Positions 37,264 through 49,000 of a DNA stretch of 64,000 nt are shown here, in pieces. The DNA is from Apostichopus japonicus (lineage: Eukaryota; Echinodermata; Holothuroidea; Aspidochirotida; Stichopodidae). The stretch covers positions 27,393,666 to 27,457,665 of the forward strand of contig NC_092579.1 in the NCBI RefSeq assembly GCF_037975245.1, written 5' to 3'. Below the pieces are notes generated by a model. It had not been told where the DNA came from and made no database searches. It saw nothing but the letters and a program-made list of their open reading frames with translations. The translations under genes were made by a program, and so were the position numbers. Position 1 is the stretch's first letter, and each line of letters begins with the position of its first letter.

Positions 37264-39014
37264 GTGGTGGGAGGTTCGTATAGCATCACTCACAATTCTT
37301 TTCCACTACTCCAGGCTAAGGCTGTTTTCCCGTAACGTTTATGTCCTTAAAATATATATCTCCCATTCACTCTGTTCTTGCTCTGACTCTTTCAAGACTC
37401 GTACTTCGTCGTACATGAAATGTTACCCCTCCCTTCCTTTCTCGTTTGTAATAGTGGGGTAAGACTATATATGTGCGGGGGTGGATGGTACTGTCAGAAT
37501 TGCTCACCAATATTACAAATCGGAAAGACGCTTTCACACTTCTTAGAGAAACACACGCCTGCGTTATGACCTTTCCAAAGTTCAACCGCCGGCAAGATCG
37601 GGATCACATATCATGCAGTTCTGTGTGGATCACATGCGCACGTCCGTATGCGATGAGAATACGTACGGAAATATAATATAGCAGGTTTAGACTGGTTCTG
37701 CTACATAAGGCTAACGTTATATATGCTGAATCCAGGTAGAGGGGATTTTAATCTAAGTAAGACTAAGAGTAAGAAAGGCTTAGCAAGAAGCTATCTTATT
37801 TACCACGAATCCAGTATATGAAAACCCTTACTGAAGAATTTGTCATCTCAACGTTTTCTTCTCCTCGACGAAGCCGTTCTGTGTTAATCGACAAGAATGG
37901 TAGGCGGGGTTTCATTTCCCTAACGAATATCGTAAATTGTCATGAGTGTAGTTTCTGCATTGGTTTTGCATTGTAACACAAAGTAAAGACATTTTTAGGC
38001 TAGTCTACATCATGGACGGCAGTTTGTAATAAAACGCAGCAGTACAGGGCTTCCACATGGCCATAGTGCTTTTAAACGTTAATTGTTAAGGCCTAGTCTT
38101 GCTTAGATCTTGTTAGCATTGCATTACACTTGAAGTTGGAAAGTATAAAGTGTGGAAATGTCACATTTCAGACACACCCACCTATCTTAAATTTAATTCA
38201 GCAAAATTATAGTGCCACCATATTGAGTTTGAGCTAGATGTCAGCTTCAAAATGTGGAAAAATGTCACAAAGCTGTGAAAAGTGCCCTAACACATCAACC
38301 CTTCAGCTTTCATAAGTCACTGACAACTACACGAAAGCATTGGTTAGGCCTACCCACTCTTTGTGGGGGTTAAACAGCTGATTGTTGATTGACGGCAGAG
38401 AGAACAAAGATAGATTTCAGAATCAGTTCTAGAAAATTCTTTCATAACTGCAACTTTTAACAGCAGTCTACTACTACTAGACTACTGTTGATGTAGGAAA
38501 AAGACAACAAATTTGCACAATTTTAGACTTTGGGCTTTTCTCTATACAGTATGTATGATTGAGGTATTATACCATTAGAGAGTGGTCAACGAATTATCTG
38601 ACCTTTTTATGGTTTAAGAGATCAAAGAAAAACACTGGCTATTACAGTACTATTTATGTTTTAACTCCTGTTGAAAATCATAGAAAAATTTGCGTTTTTC
38701 TACGAATTTTTAATGATTTGCTGCAAATTTTCTGAGACTGTGGATTACATGATGCGTAGACATGTCACCAGAATCCTTTGGACTCCTTTTATGGTCCAAG
38801 AAATGACTGAAAAGTTTCCCTGTGTGAGAATTAAAGGAGGGGACAAAAATAGTATTGAGACACCGTATTTATATGGAAAATCCACCGCAGAAATTAAAAT
38901 GTTTAATCCACCATGGCAACAAAGTAACATTTTAGAGGGTGTTATTAAAACGAATGACAATTGCGTTACACATAACGAATGACAATATGTTGTACACACT
39001 AAAAAATTGCGTTG
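37264..39014. other. upstream region of XPO6; possible first exon
   Basis: CpG dinucleotides are more frequent around 37560-37680 and 37860-37910 than elsewhere. An ATG at 37897-37899 followed directly by GTAGGC is the nearest candidate for the end of the missing start exon. A + strand frame at 38671-38982 and a minus-strand frame overlapping it resemble nothing known. No clear TATA box or initiator can be assigned. Confidence 0.35.
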
Positions 39015-39614
39015 ACTAAAACGAATGACAGTGAATGACAGCACAGACATTTGCTTCAACCGGATATCACAGTTCAGACTTCGTGTGTATATTAAAGCCA
39101 CGCAAACCGAGTGGACGTGAAGTGCGTGGCTTACAGATCTAGTAAAGTACGGACAAGATACAAACGCACCTTATAGTAAGCGAAATTGTAAGTCTGATTT
39201 TAACAAGTAAATTTAACATCATTTTTCCGATATTAATTGTTAGAAACTAACAATACTATAATCTTGAAACGGCTTCAGTTATCTTTCTATATAAATCTAC
39301 AGAGGTAAATGTCAAAAGCACAGCACTCAAGCGCATTCTCACACAAAAACTTTCCCTGTGGTTTCTATCCGTAAATTACACCAAAACCCTGCAACCACGT
39401 AACATGCGATTTTCCTCAAATCATTTTTGCGCAGAAAACCAATAACCGCATTTACTCCACTCCGTTAATCATTCTATCTCCACTCAACACTGTCCTTTGT
39501 TGTCATTCGTTGTCATTCGCTGTCATTCGCTGTCTTTCGCTGTCATTCGCAAATGATAATTAACCCTGTGCAAAGTCAATTGTCATTCGGTCATTCACTG
39601 TCATTCGTTTTAGT
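39015..39614. mobile_element. inverted-repeat element with TGTCATTCGY array, upstream of XPO6 exon 2
   Basis: A 25-base sequence beginning ACTAAAACGAATGACA (39015-39039) is repeated in exact reverse complement at 39590-39614, enclosing a 600-bp segment. Within it, near the right arm, the 10-mer TGTCATTCG(C/T) is repeated five times head to tail (39501-39550). The reverse form CGAATGACA also occurs twice just outside the left arm (from 38946). This looks like a MITE with subterminal repeats. I see no clear target duplication and no transposase frame, so superfamily is unassigned. Confidence 0.65.
39501..39550 (+). repeat. 10-bp tandem repeat TGTCATTCGY x5
   Basis: There are five consecutive 10-base units with one internal substitution (TGTCTTTCGC). 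Further isolated TGTCATTCG copies follow to 39609. Confidence 0.9.
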
Positions 39615-39908
39615 TTGTCCCATTTTAGATAGCACCAGCAGTATAATCCTGCATATTCCATTAGAGCTCATAGCGAGACCTAAATAATCTGCAATGTGCA
39701 CCAGTCAGTGCTTGCAAATTAGAATTTACTCCAAAAGAACCCAATGTAAATAATGCCTCAACAGAGATGGTTAAGCACATACATGTAGGCTATGGCTTAT
39801 TTCTATTAAATGTCACTGGTCATCCCAGGAACAATTCATTTTTTTTTTTTGCAGTAATAACTCTGGACATTTCATAATTTTCTTCTTAATTTTTTTTTTA
39901 TCATTTAG

Positions 39909-40005
39909 GCATCGTCATCAGAGGAGGCTTCTCTGAGGGCTCTGGAAGTGCTCATGAATGAGTTTTTTGCAATTTCAACTAGTAATCAAAGGAAAAAAGA
40001 TATTG
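39909..40005 (+). CDS. XPO6: XPO6 exon 2 (residues 2-33)
   Basis: The exon begins with GCA after TTTATCATTTAG and ends ATT G/GTAAGT (phase 1). It encodes ASSSEEASLRALEVLMNEFF, matching the exportin-6 N-terminus, so only the initiator Met is missing upstream. Confidence 0.95.
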
Positions 40006-43000
40006 GTAAGTGAACTTTGTCTCGAAGGGAGGGGGGTATTCATGTTTATAAGCTACTCCAAGCTTCTTGTGGGCACTCCTCAATCTCTTTCTCTTTAAAA
40101 CGATCCTGTTCTTTGTATCATTATGTTGTTTATTGCAAATGTGACTGAAAGAAAGTTCTACGAATCTGAATCAGGACAAGATGTTTTGAAAGAACAAAGA
40201 AGGTCTGGCTTGGATGCCCCCAATTTGTATCCTTCCAGTAATCTAGTATTATTTATTCAAACTTACATTGGCCTCCTGTTGTTCCTGTTACACAGGAACA
40301 AAGAATGAAATAACACTTATACTGATATCAAGTTCGGAGTTAAGCTTTCAGCTCGATGGTTTAGAAATTTATGGACTTGTTGTGCCGATGTTGAACATTC
40401 AAATCAGTTTCTTACCTCCTTCACCACCTCCCCGTCAAAATGTTACAAAATCTCTTTACAATTTACTATCCTCATTTTGCAGGAGTTCATCTTTCCTTCC
40501 CTATAATCAATACAGCTCATTTAAAATTTTCAAATGTTTTGGGTTTTCTTCAACTTTGAATTTCAAATAAAACACAATTTCGTGTGTGAATGATTGTTTG
40601 TTTGGACTTGCGTGGGAATTAGGCGGATGTAGTACACCGCCTGACAGACAGATTTGTCAGATATCGAATGGACAAGTTAATTTCTCAAATAATTTTGAAT
40701 GAAACTTCTTGGGTGTGTTTAGTATAATCAATAGCCACCATGGGTCTGTCAAGACGTGGTACGTTTGCTGAATCTGCTGTTAAAGTAGCAACTGAAGGTT
40801 GAAATGGAAGTTTATAACAAATGTGACGGTCTTCTCCTAATACTGTGCAGTGGATTTCTTTCTGATTACGTCATGTTTGAGTAATGTTTTGATTTGCCAG
40901 GCTTCATTCTCATTTCTTGATGCAGGGATTCATTTTTGTTATTTGTTTACTCTCTTCAGAGGAACTGCTGAATAACTTCAGCTCCCAACAAGGAGCGTGG
41001 CACCAGTGCTTCTATTTCTTGGGTCATACCAGGAATGAGTATGTGCTGATGTATACACTCAGTGTCTTCGAGGTAAGGCCATACAGATTCTCTCTGACGT
41101 AAAACACCAAAAGCCGAGTAGCAATTCACAAAGAAATATCTGAACAGTTGCCATCTTGTATCAACTATATTTATAACCATTCAAAACCATTTTAATCAGA
41201 GAAAACACTTTAAAGTGTGAAACATTAGTTGTTGATCACTGTATTTGCTGACTTTGACGGTAAAGCCAAGACCAAAAGATCATTAGAAGGAAACAAAATT
41301 CGGAAATTTGAGTAGCAGTGAAGTTTAAATTGGATGGAATATATATGCTCTGTTGTACTGAGCACAGTATATTGTTGTATACATTAGTTTTGCCTTTCAA
41401 CATCTGTGGTATATGATCCTTTCTAACTGTGGTCTGGTTTAGCTACAGAAAGGGTATGTAGGCTATGCTTCTTTTTTCTTTCTTATTAATTCCATAGCAG
41501 CATATTTTGTGCTTCCTCCCCCATAACACACACCGCACCTAATGTACAGTACTCAAGTTATTACTAGTGCTACACACTTTAACACCCAGTGCTTGCTGAG
41601 GGTTAATGTGTAAAAGTAGCAAGCACTCGTTTATGACAGTAACGACCACTGCATGGACATAGTTCTTCGATGCAAAATTGGCTAGGAAGCTTTCATCTGT
41701 AATAATAAGAGTTGCAAACCCAGGCTGAAAGTTAAATGTAATTTATGAAAAGACAGCAGACTTTAGACAAAGGGTTTTTGTCCATAAGCTCCTTCTGTCA
41801 ATATTTAGCAAAGATATAGTATAGTAAAGGCTTCGTAATTGACGCACCCCCGTAATTGACGCACCTTCAATTATAACTAGCAACGATACAGCAGGCCACC
41901 TAAACTTTTTGCAGTCAAGCATAATTACATATTCATGAGTTTGAATCCACTTCAACTATTTGCTGACCAAATTGTGGTTTCTATTAAGCTTTTACCACCC
42001 TCCCCCCAGTTTTACACGTATTTTGGACATTTGGAAATCTTACTCCCAAAAAATTACCAAAATTACTTCAATATGATACAACTACTCTCTGGGACCTGAC
42101 CTGTCTGAGCTAAGAGGTTCAGAGCATAGCAAACAGCATCCAAAGTCAATGGATGTATACTTAGGCCTACTCTACAGTTAGCTTATCGACGAATGTGTCA
42201 ATTTAGGGGTATGAAAGAACTTGACACAGCAGACATTTTGTGTTCAAATTCTTCTCAATTGTACGTTGCGTAGGCATAGAACAATAAATATTTTGAGATC
42301 ATTACATTTGTGAGGAACTACACATATGAAAAATGCATGCAGTCGAGTGATTTTGATTTTAGGTTGACAGACATCGTCAATCCAATCCTTAAGTGCGTCA
42401 TTTATGAGCCCACCATGCTATAGCTATTTTAGTGTTGCCCAAGTGTACATATGTGGTGTGCGGTTTTACATTGTACACACAACTTGGTTCCCTATGTGGT
42501 GCTTTGAGTTGCCTTGGTGCCTTTTAACAGAACTGGACTTTGGACATGTGCTGAATGGCCTTTAAACAAATTTTTTAGTGGCAGCCTATTGGGTATATGA
42601 AAAAAACTCCATAATTTTTTCATCACCAAAGTCCTAATTTAGGGAATTTTCCGTCCTATGATTCAGGAGAAGTGAATTTTTTAACCTCCAGCCAACTTAA
42701 TCTAGTATATAACAGTGGAGAATAATGAGCATTGTGACGTCATCGCGGCACTTTGTTTCTGGGGCTGCAGCGCCGCTATCATTAGCAAGCTACACTTTAT
42801 CAAGGAGAGTTCAAATTTTTAAAATTAAAATAGCGATTAACCTGGAAATTTCTTGGTAAAGTTGCAAGTAAGCAATCTTTGAAAGAGTTAAAACGTTCCA
42901 GAATTCCCTAACTTGGTTTTCTATATAATATGTGGTTCAGATATTTGTTATCTGAGCAATTTTTTGAATCACAGCCGTACGCGAGTTCTGTACACATTCC

Positions 43001-46000
43001 TGTGAGCGTAGAGTGAGAACTGATCGATTCTGACCAATATGCCGCACTGACGTCACGTATAGACGTAAGTCAGTGTTAGATTCAAATTTTCTAGCAGGAC
43101 GGGCCAACATTTCAAGCACTCTATCACAGAAACTAAAATTCATCTCATGGCAAGGCTTGGGGTGATACAGAGACAAAAACTATGACCGAAAGGACTGGAA
43201 CCCATTTTCAGTAGAAAATTCCTGTTAATGCCACCAGTACTGGCCCTAAATTGTACCATGTTAAAGCTTGCTAAAAATTTAGAAACATTCTTTCCTTGTG
43301 GTTCTGATCACCAACTTATTTTCGGACATCGAGAAGTGTGTTAATTCAGACAGTTCAATGTCTCAATGAGGAAAGATAATTTCAGGGTGGCAATACAAAT
43401 TTCTTTGAAGGTTAAGCATGTGTGACCATGATTTTGGATCAACACTGATCATCTTTTAATTTTGTTGCATAGCAAACTTAGTCATAGGTTTGTTGAAATC
43501 ATCACTTGCATTGTTGTATACACATTTTTAGAGCATTTGCTGGTAATGTTTGTAACATCATTGTCTTTGTATACTTTTTTTTGTATATGTGGATAATGAG
43601 TTACTAGGTAAAACAATAATGGATTTTGTACTGGTAACATATCTGCAAGGTTTTTGGACTTCACCACTTTAAGTACCACCCTATATATATCAATAACACT
43701 TTCATTGGTTTGCTAGGACATCGGTACACTTTTGTTGATAACATTTATTATTTATTTAATATTTAATTTTGTTTCCACACTCTCTCCCAGAACCTCATCA
43801 ACAGACAGTGGGTTGGACTCCGTCCGGCGGAAAAACTCGAGATCCGAAATGTCTTGACCAAGTTTTTACTTACGAATCACAAGTCGATGCAACTATCGAT
43901 AAGGAATAAATTAATCAAAGTCCTAGTTTGTATCGGGAAGTTAGATTGGCCTCACTTCTATCCGGACTTCTTTAACAACATTATTCAGGTTTGTGCTCTC
44001 TGTTTACTTGATTTATTTCATCTTTTATATCCCTGGTCAGGGTTTTCATCAAAGCTTTAGGAAAAATTGTGATTTGTTAGCACCAACAATATAGATTGAA
44101 TAATAAGAAATGAAGCAAAGGTACCATTGTGGATATTTAATCCCTGATCAGGGTTCCAGCACAACCCTTTATTTAGGAAAGGTGTTGATTTGTAAGCACC
44201 AAAAAATACAGAGTGAATAATAAGGAATGAAGCTAAAATGCCTTTGTTGACACTGTTATCCCTGATCTGCTTGTTTTAGCACTAATGACGTAATTAATTA
44301 TATAACCTATGAGGCAAGTGGTCTTTTCACACCATAGATGGTGATTTTGAATCCCTGATCAGGATTTCCACCTCAGTGTTGCAAAAGCCGGTGATTTGTT
44401 AGCATCAGCAATATAATAATAATAATAATAATAATTATAATTATAATTATAATTATAATAATAAAATATTAATACTTTACACCAAATGCAAATCTCAAAC
44501 ACAACCCTCTAGTGTTCAGAAACAGTGACTAAAATGTTACAGAGACATTTGATGTGAATATTTATGCCGAGATAAAACTGTTTGGATATAAAACTGTAGA
44601 ACAAACGAATCCGTTTCTGTATGTTGTGTATCTCTAATGGACACTGGCTCTTTGGTTACAGCTGATCCAGCAGCAGGGTACCACCAGCATGGGACTCCAA
44701 ATGTTGTTGACAACCTCCGAGGAACTGGTGTCACCGCGAGAGGACCTCAGTGCCGACAGAAAGGAGCAACTCCGAAAACTATTGGAGGAACAGATACCTA
44801 GCATATTTGGCATTATCACACGTAAATCACCACTCTTTTCTCACAGAAACTTACAAACATATCTTAATCTTTATTATTGTGCTTTGTTTTGCTATTGTAG
44901 AGTTTGTCCAGGTTTTTGTACATGGCAGGATGGAAGGTTAGATTGGGGTGAAAAGGAGGGTGGCATGGTGAGGGGAGGGGTTGGAGGAGGCGGAGGCTGG
45001 TACCATTTTAAGGAGTATTCCATGTTATATTATACAGGTTAGCTAATATTGCGAGTGACAGGAGGGAAAATGTGGTATTGGGGGAGGTGTTTTGGGGGGC
45101 TTGGGGTTAATAGAAGGGAGATGGTACCATGTTAGAGCCTTGGAAGTAGTATTTATTATTATATTAAACAGTTTAGCTAATATACTGAGTGACAGGAGGG
45201 AAGGTGTGAGTTAGGTTGGGAAGGTTGATTTAGGGGTGGGGTGGGGTGGAAGGGTGCTGGTATCATGTTAGAGCCTTGAATTAGTGTACATTTGTTATAT
45301 ATATTAGTATGTAAGTATGTAGCATGTTTGTAAGTGGATATGTTTGTAATTAAAAAGAAATCTTGTAACAATGATAGGGCATGATGGAGTGACATAAATT
45401 AGTTAAAGACAAAAGTTGAAGAAATAGTTATGTCTTGTTGCCACATGATACCACCACTCCATCTGATACTGCACATATAAACTTGCTATGATCTGCTATT
45501 TGGGGTGTGGATGTGCTGATTGAAATTAAGCCCAGGGTAGCATACCCCAAAGATATTAAACAACCGTAAGTCATTCCCTTGTTAGAAGAAATGTTAAGTG
45601 GTTAGGTAATACTTCTCCATGATTTGTAGCTTTTTTTTGTGTTATAATTATTATTACAAACAGTGGTCTTATAGCCCCCCCCCCCCCCTCTCTTTGCCCT
45701 ATGTTTGTTTTCTTTGAAATAATTTTTTTTTACTAAAAAAATGATACATATATTTTTTTCTTCCAGATATTCTGGAAACTATATTAGACAAACATCGGCA
45801 GTTAGTGACAACTTCCACTCCCCCACCCTCCCCTACCCATGGGGATAATGATGACGGTAGCCCCTCTCATGTGGCTTACGGATCTTCTCCATTACAGTCA
45901 GGTTGGTATCACTCTCTATTACCAACAACTTTGTACGACAGTCTCTGCAAAATTTGATATTTTGTAATTTTCCTAACTTTGGTATAAATTTGCTAACGAT

Positions 46001-49000
46001 GTATCTGTTTGTTTATATAGTATATTGACGAAACTGCGTTATCTTCCAGAAATTTTAAACATTTTCAGAGAATAGTTGACATTTTATATAGCAGTTTTAT
46101 AATTTTTTTAATTTTGCTTATGACATTTTGTACTGAAAATACTGTTTCAGTGTAAGAAAACTGCTACGGGCTACATCTTTGCCCATTTTGCATTGCAATT
46201 TGCTTCATGAAGCAGGCCATGAAATCCAGGCTATTACTGCTTAATGCCAGTGGATTTTTGTTGTTTGCCAGTAGAAGAAAAAGGCACTTGTATCTTCTGC
46301 CAGTAGACATTAAGAACGTTATCACATGTTAAGTCGCTCAGCAGTCGTGAGTGAAAGAATCGGCAAGATTTCCATACCTGACATATGCACTGCATCAATG
46401 CTTATGATCAACGAATATAATAGGGCTGCTGTCATACACCTGTACAGTAACTGTTGTGTGTTGAAAGTCAGGAAAATGCCATCATGAACGTATTGTTAAC
46501 CAGTAGATTTTGTAAGCCGTTCGTAAGTGGCTGAAATTGTAGGTCTGCAACTACTATTTGCTATCTTCAAGACTACTGAGACATCACTTTTAGCACTTCC
46601 TTCTCATTTTCCACCCTCAGGGAGCCATCTGATCCGCACCATGTTCAAGACTCCCCCCAGTAACAAACAGAATCTTCAGCCGCTCCCGCCTCTGGACCAC
46701 GAGAGCGAACTGTTAACCTCTCTGTGCTTGAATTGTCTGACTCATTTTTTCAGTTGGATGCCCTTGTCTGCCCACATTTCCTCAAATCTATTGACAGTCA
46801 TTTTTCACCTTGCTAACTTTGGTTGCGATATTCATTCGGTGCACCAGGCGACGTCTCCCTCCAAGGCCAACAGTAGCTTCAGTACCAGTGGTAGTTCCTC
46901 CATAGGAGTCCTCGCTATGAACTGCATCAACGAAATAGTGGGCAAAAACTGTGTTCCTGTGGATTTTGAGGAATTCCTGTTAAAAATGTTTCAGCAGACG
47001 TTCCAGCTCTTGCAGAAGCTCACAAAGGACACAACTTCGCAATCGGTCGGAAATCAGCTGACGGAGCTCGATTCTAGGTGAGAACTGATTTAATAGATTT
47101 GTCTTTAAAAGAGTACAGGGATATGCCTACGCTGCTGGCACTTGGCGGCCCCGCCCAGCACTAAAAATTACCGCCCAGCACTGTCTTAAAAATCGTGAAT
47201 CCCGCCCAGCACTATTTTCATCTAAAATCCCTACATTCCTAATAATATATTCAACATAAATTGGGCCTAGCCTATGCCAAAATCATACAGAATAATAATG
47301 CATTAGTTACGCATGCTAGAAACATTACTTACGGCTCTCAATCGGTCCCTTGTAAAATCTCTTTGAAACAAACTAATAACTTTTACCAGGTACGTAATAT
47401 ATATAATATATATATAGTGCCAGCATTTGGCATCTGAGCACCTTCAAAAATAAAACATCGATACCCCCTCCCCCTTAGACCCCTCTCCAAGGACGGCGAT
47501 CAGTATACCCGGCACTCAGGAAATCCTGGGCACATCCCTGAGTGTATGCTACTTTATGCGGAAAAAAGATTAAACCTTGGAGAAAAATATCAAAATGTAA
47601 CACATCCCTGTGTTAGCCATTTCATAATTCCAACTGTACATTGTACTGAGTAGTTCTCTGTGACTAGCGTAAACGTTTTGTGTTGCGTTTGGTTTTATAG
47701 GGTAGTTAAAAACTCTCTTAATTTGTGATATATGAGTGAAATTAAATTTGTTCACAAAAATAAAGATAAAACTACCACAAAAGTGTTGAAACTTTTTTCC
47801 AGCAAAGAGATGGAAGTCAGGAAGTTTGGAAGAAAATCAAACAAATAGTTATTATTTCACAAAGTGCCCGACATGAAGCAGGGCTAAAAATTCTTCTGTG
47901 CCAGGTCCCTCCGAGGCTCCTTATTACAGTATTCAGACTACCTAACCTCACAACATGTGTGGGCTACCAGCAATCATCTTATCAACATTCTTCGATACGT
48001 GTGTAAGAGTAAAAAATATCTGAATGCTGTTCTGTACGGCCCACACAGCACAATTTTCTTTCACAAGTGCAGCTAACACAGGGTATGCTTCTATTTGTGC
48101 CACAAAAAAAAAGTGGTTGCATTTTTAATGTCTTATCTATGAAATGGTTATATGGGAAGTGATCACAGTAAAATCAGATTTTCTTTCACCATGGTGCCAC
48201 TTCCTTTCACTTCTTTTTCACAGTTATGTTGAGAAATTTACAGATTTTCTGAGGCTCTTTGTTGATGTTCACTTAAAGAGGTTTGAAAGCAATGCTCACT
48301 TTCCTGTGGTTGAGTTCTTAGCTCTGCTCTACAAATACACCTTCAAACAGGTAAAGAGTCATCAGTCAGGATTGTAACATATATGCACGTTTTGTCCTTT
48401 TTAGGTATAGGATGGAGGGGGGGGGGGAACTGCTGGATAAAGGGAGGGAGAGGGGTAGCGAGATAATAAGAGATTTAATACCAATACTAATTTTCCTGTG
48501 GTTGAGTTTTTTGCCCTGCTCTAAAAGTAAGTAAGTGTTGTCAGGATTGCAACATGCACGGTTTGTCCTTTGTGATATGAAGGGAGAATCCTGAGGGGGT
48601 GTGGGAGGGGGATGAGGGAGGGGGTAAGGGTAGAGAAGGGATTTGAAGGTAGTGCTCACTGTTTAAGTCATTAGATCTACTCTATGAGCACATCTTCATG
48701 TGGGTCACTGTCATGAGGATTATACACCTTATAATATTTTGATTGATTGATTGATAGGGGTAGTAGGAGTGGTGGAGGGGTTGGGAGAGATCATTTACTG
48801 AACAATATTACTGGTTGTAGTAGCATTTGCCTTTATTTACTTCCAAGTACCAACAAAACCAATCTTGATTTTCATAACTTCAATTGTTAATTATTATTAT
48901 TATTATTATTATTGTTTTGCTCAGCCGTCAGAGGAAGGTTTCTTCAATTGTTTAGATATTTGGTCGGTATTTCTGGATTACCTTCAAGACAAGTTCCAAG

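Noticed and set aside
38671-38982. 103-codon + strand frame upstream of the inverted-repeat element
   Set aside because: No family resemblance, an equally long frame on the opposite strand, and AT-rich composition like its surroundings.
39501-39550. CRISPR-like short regular repeat
   Set aside because: The units are 10 bases, directly abutting without spacers, in an animal genome.
46527-46620. Upstream extension of the exon 7 open frame to an ATG at 46527
   Set aside because: The conserved protein begins only after the TTTTCCACCCTCAG acceptor, and exon 6 joins in frame at 46621. The upstream ATG is intronic.
48470-48725. Additional XPO6 exon copies after exon 8
   Set aside because: The copies are frameshifted, contain stops and lack an acceptor. 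Exon 8 joins exon 9 in frame without them.
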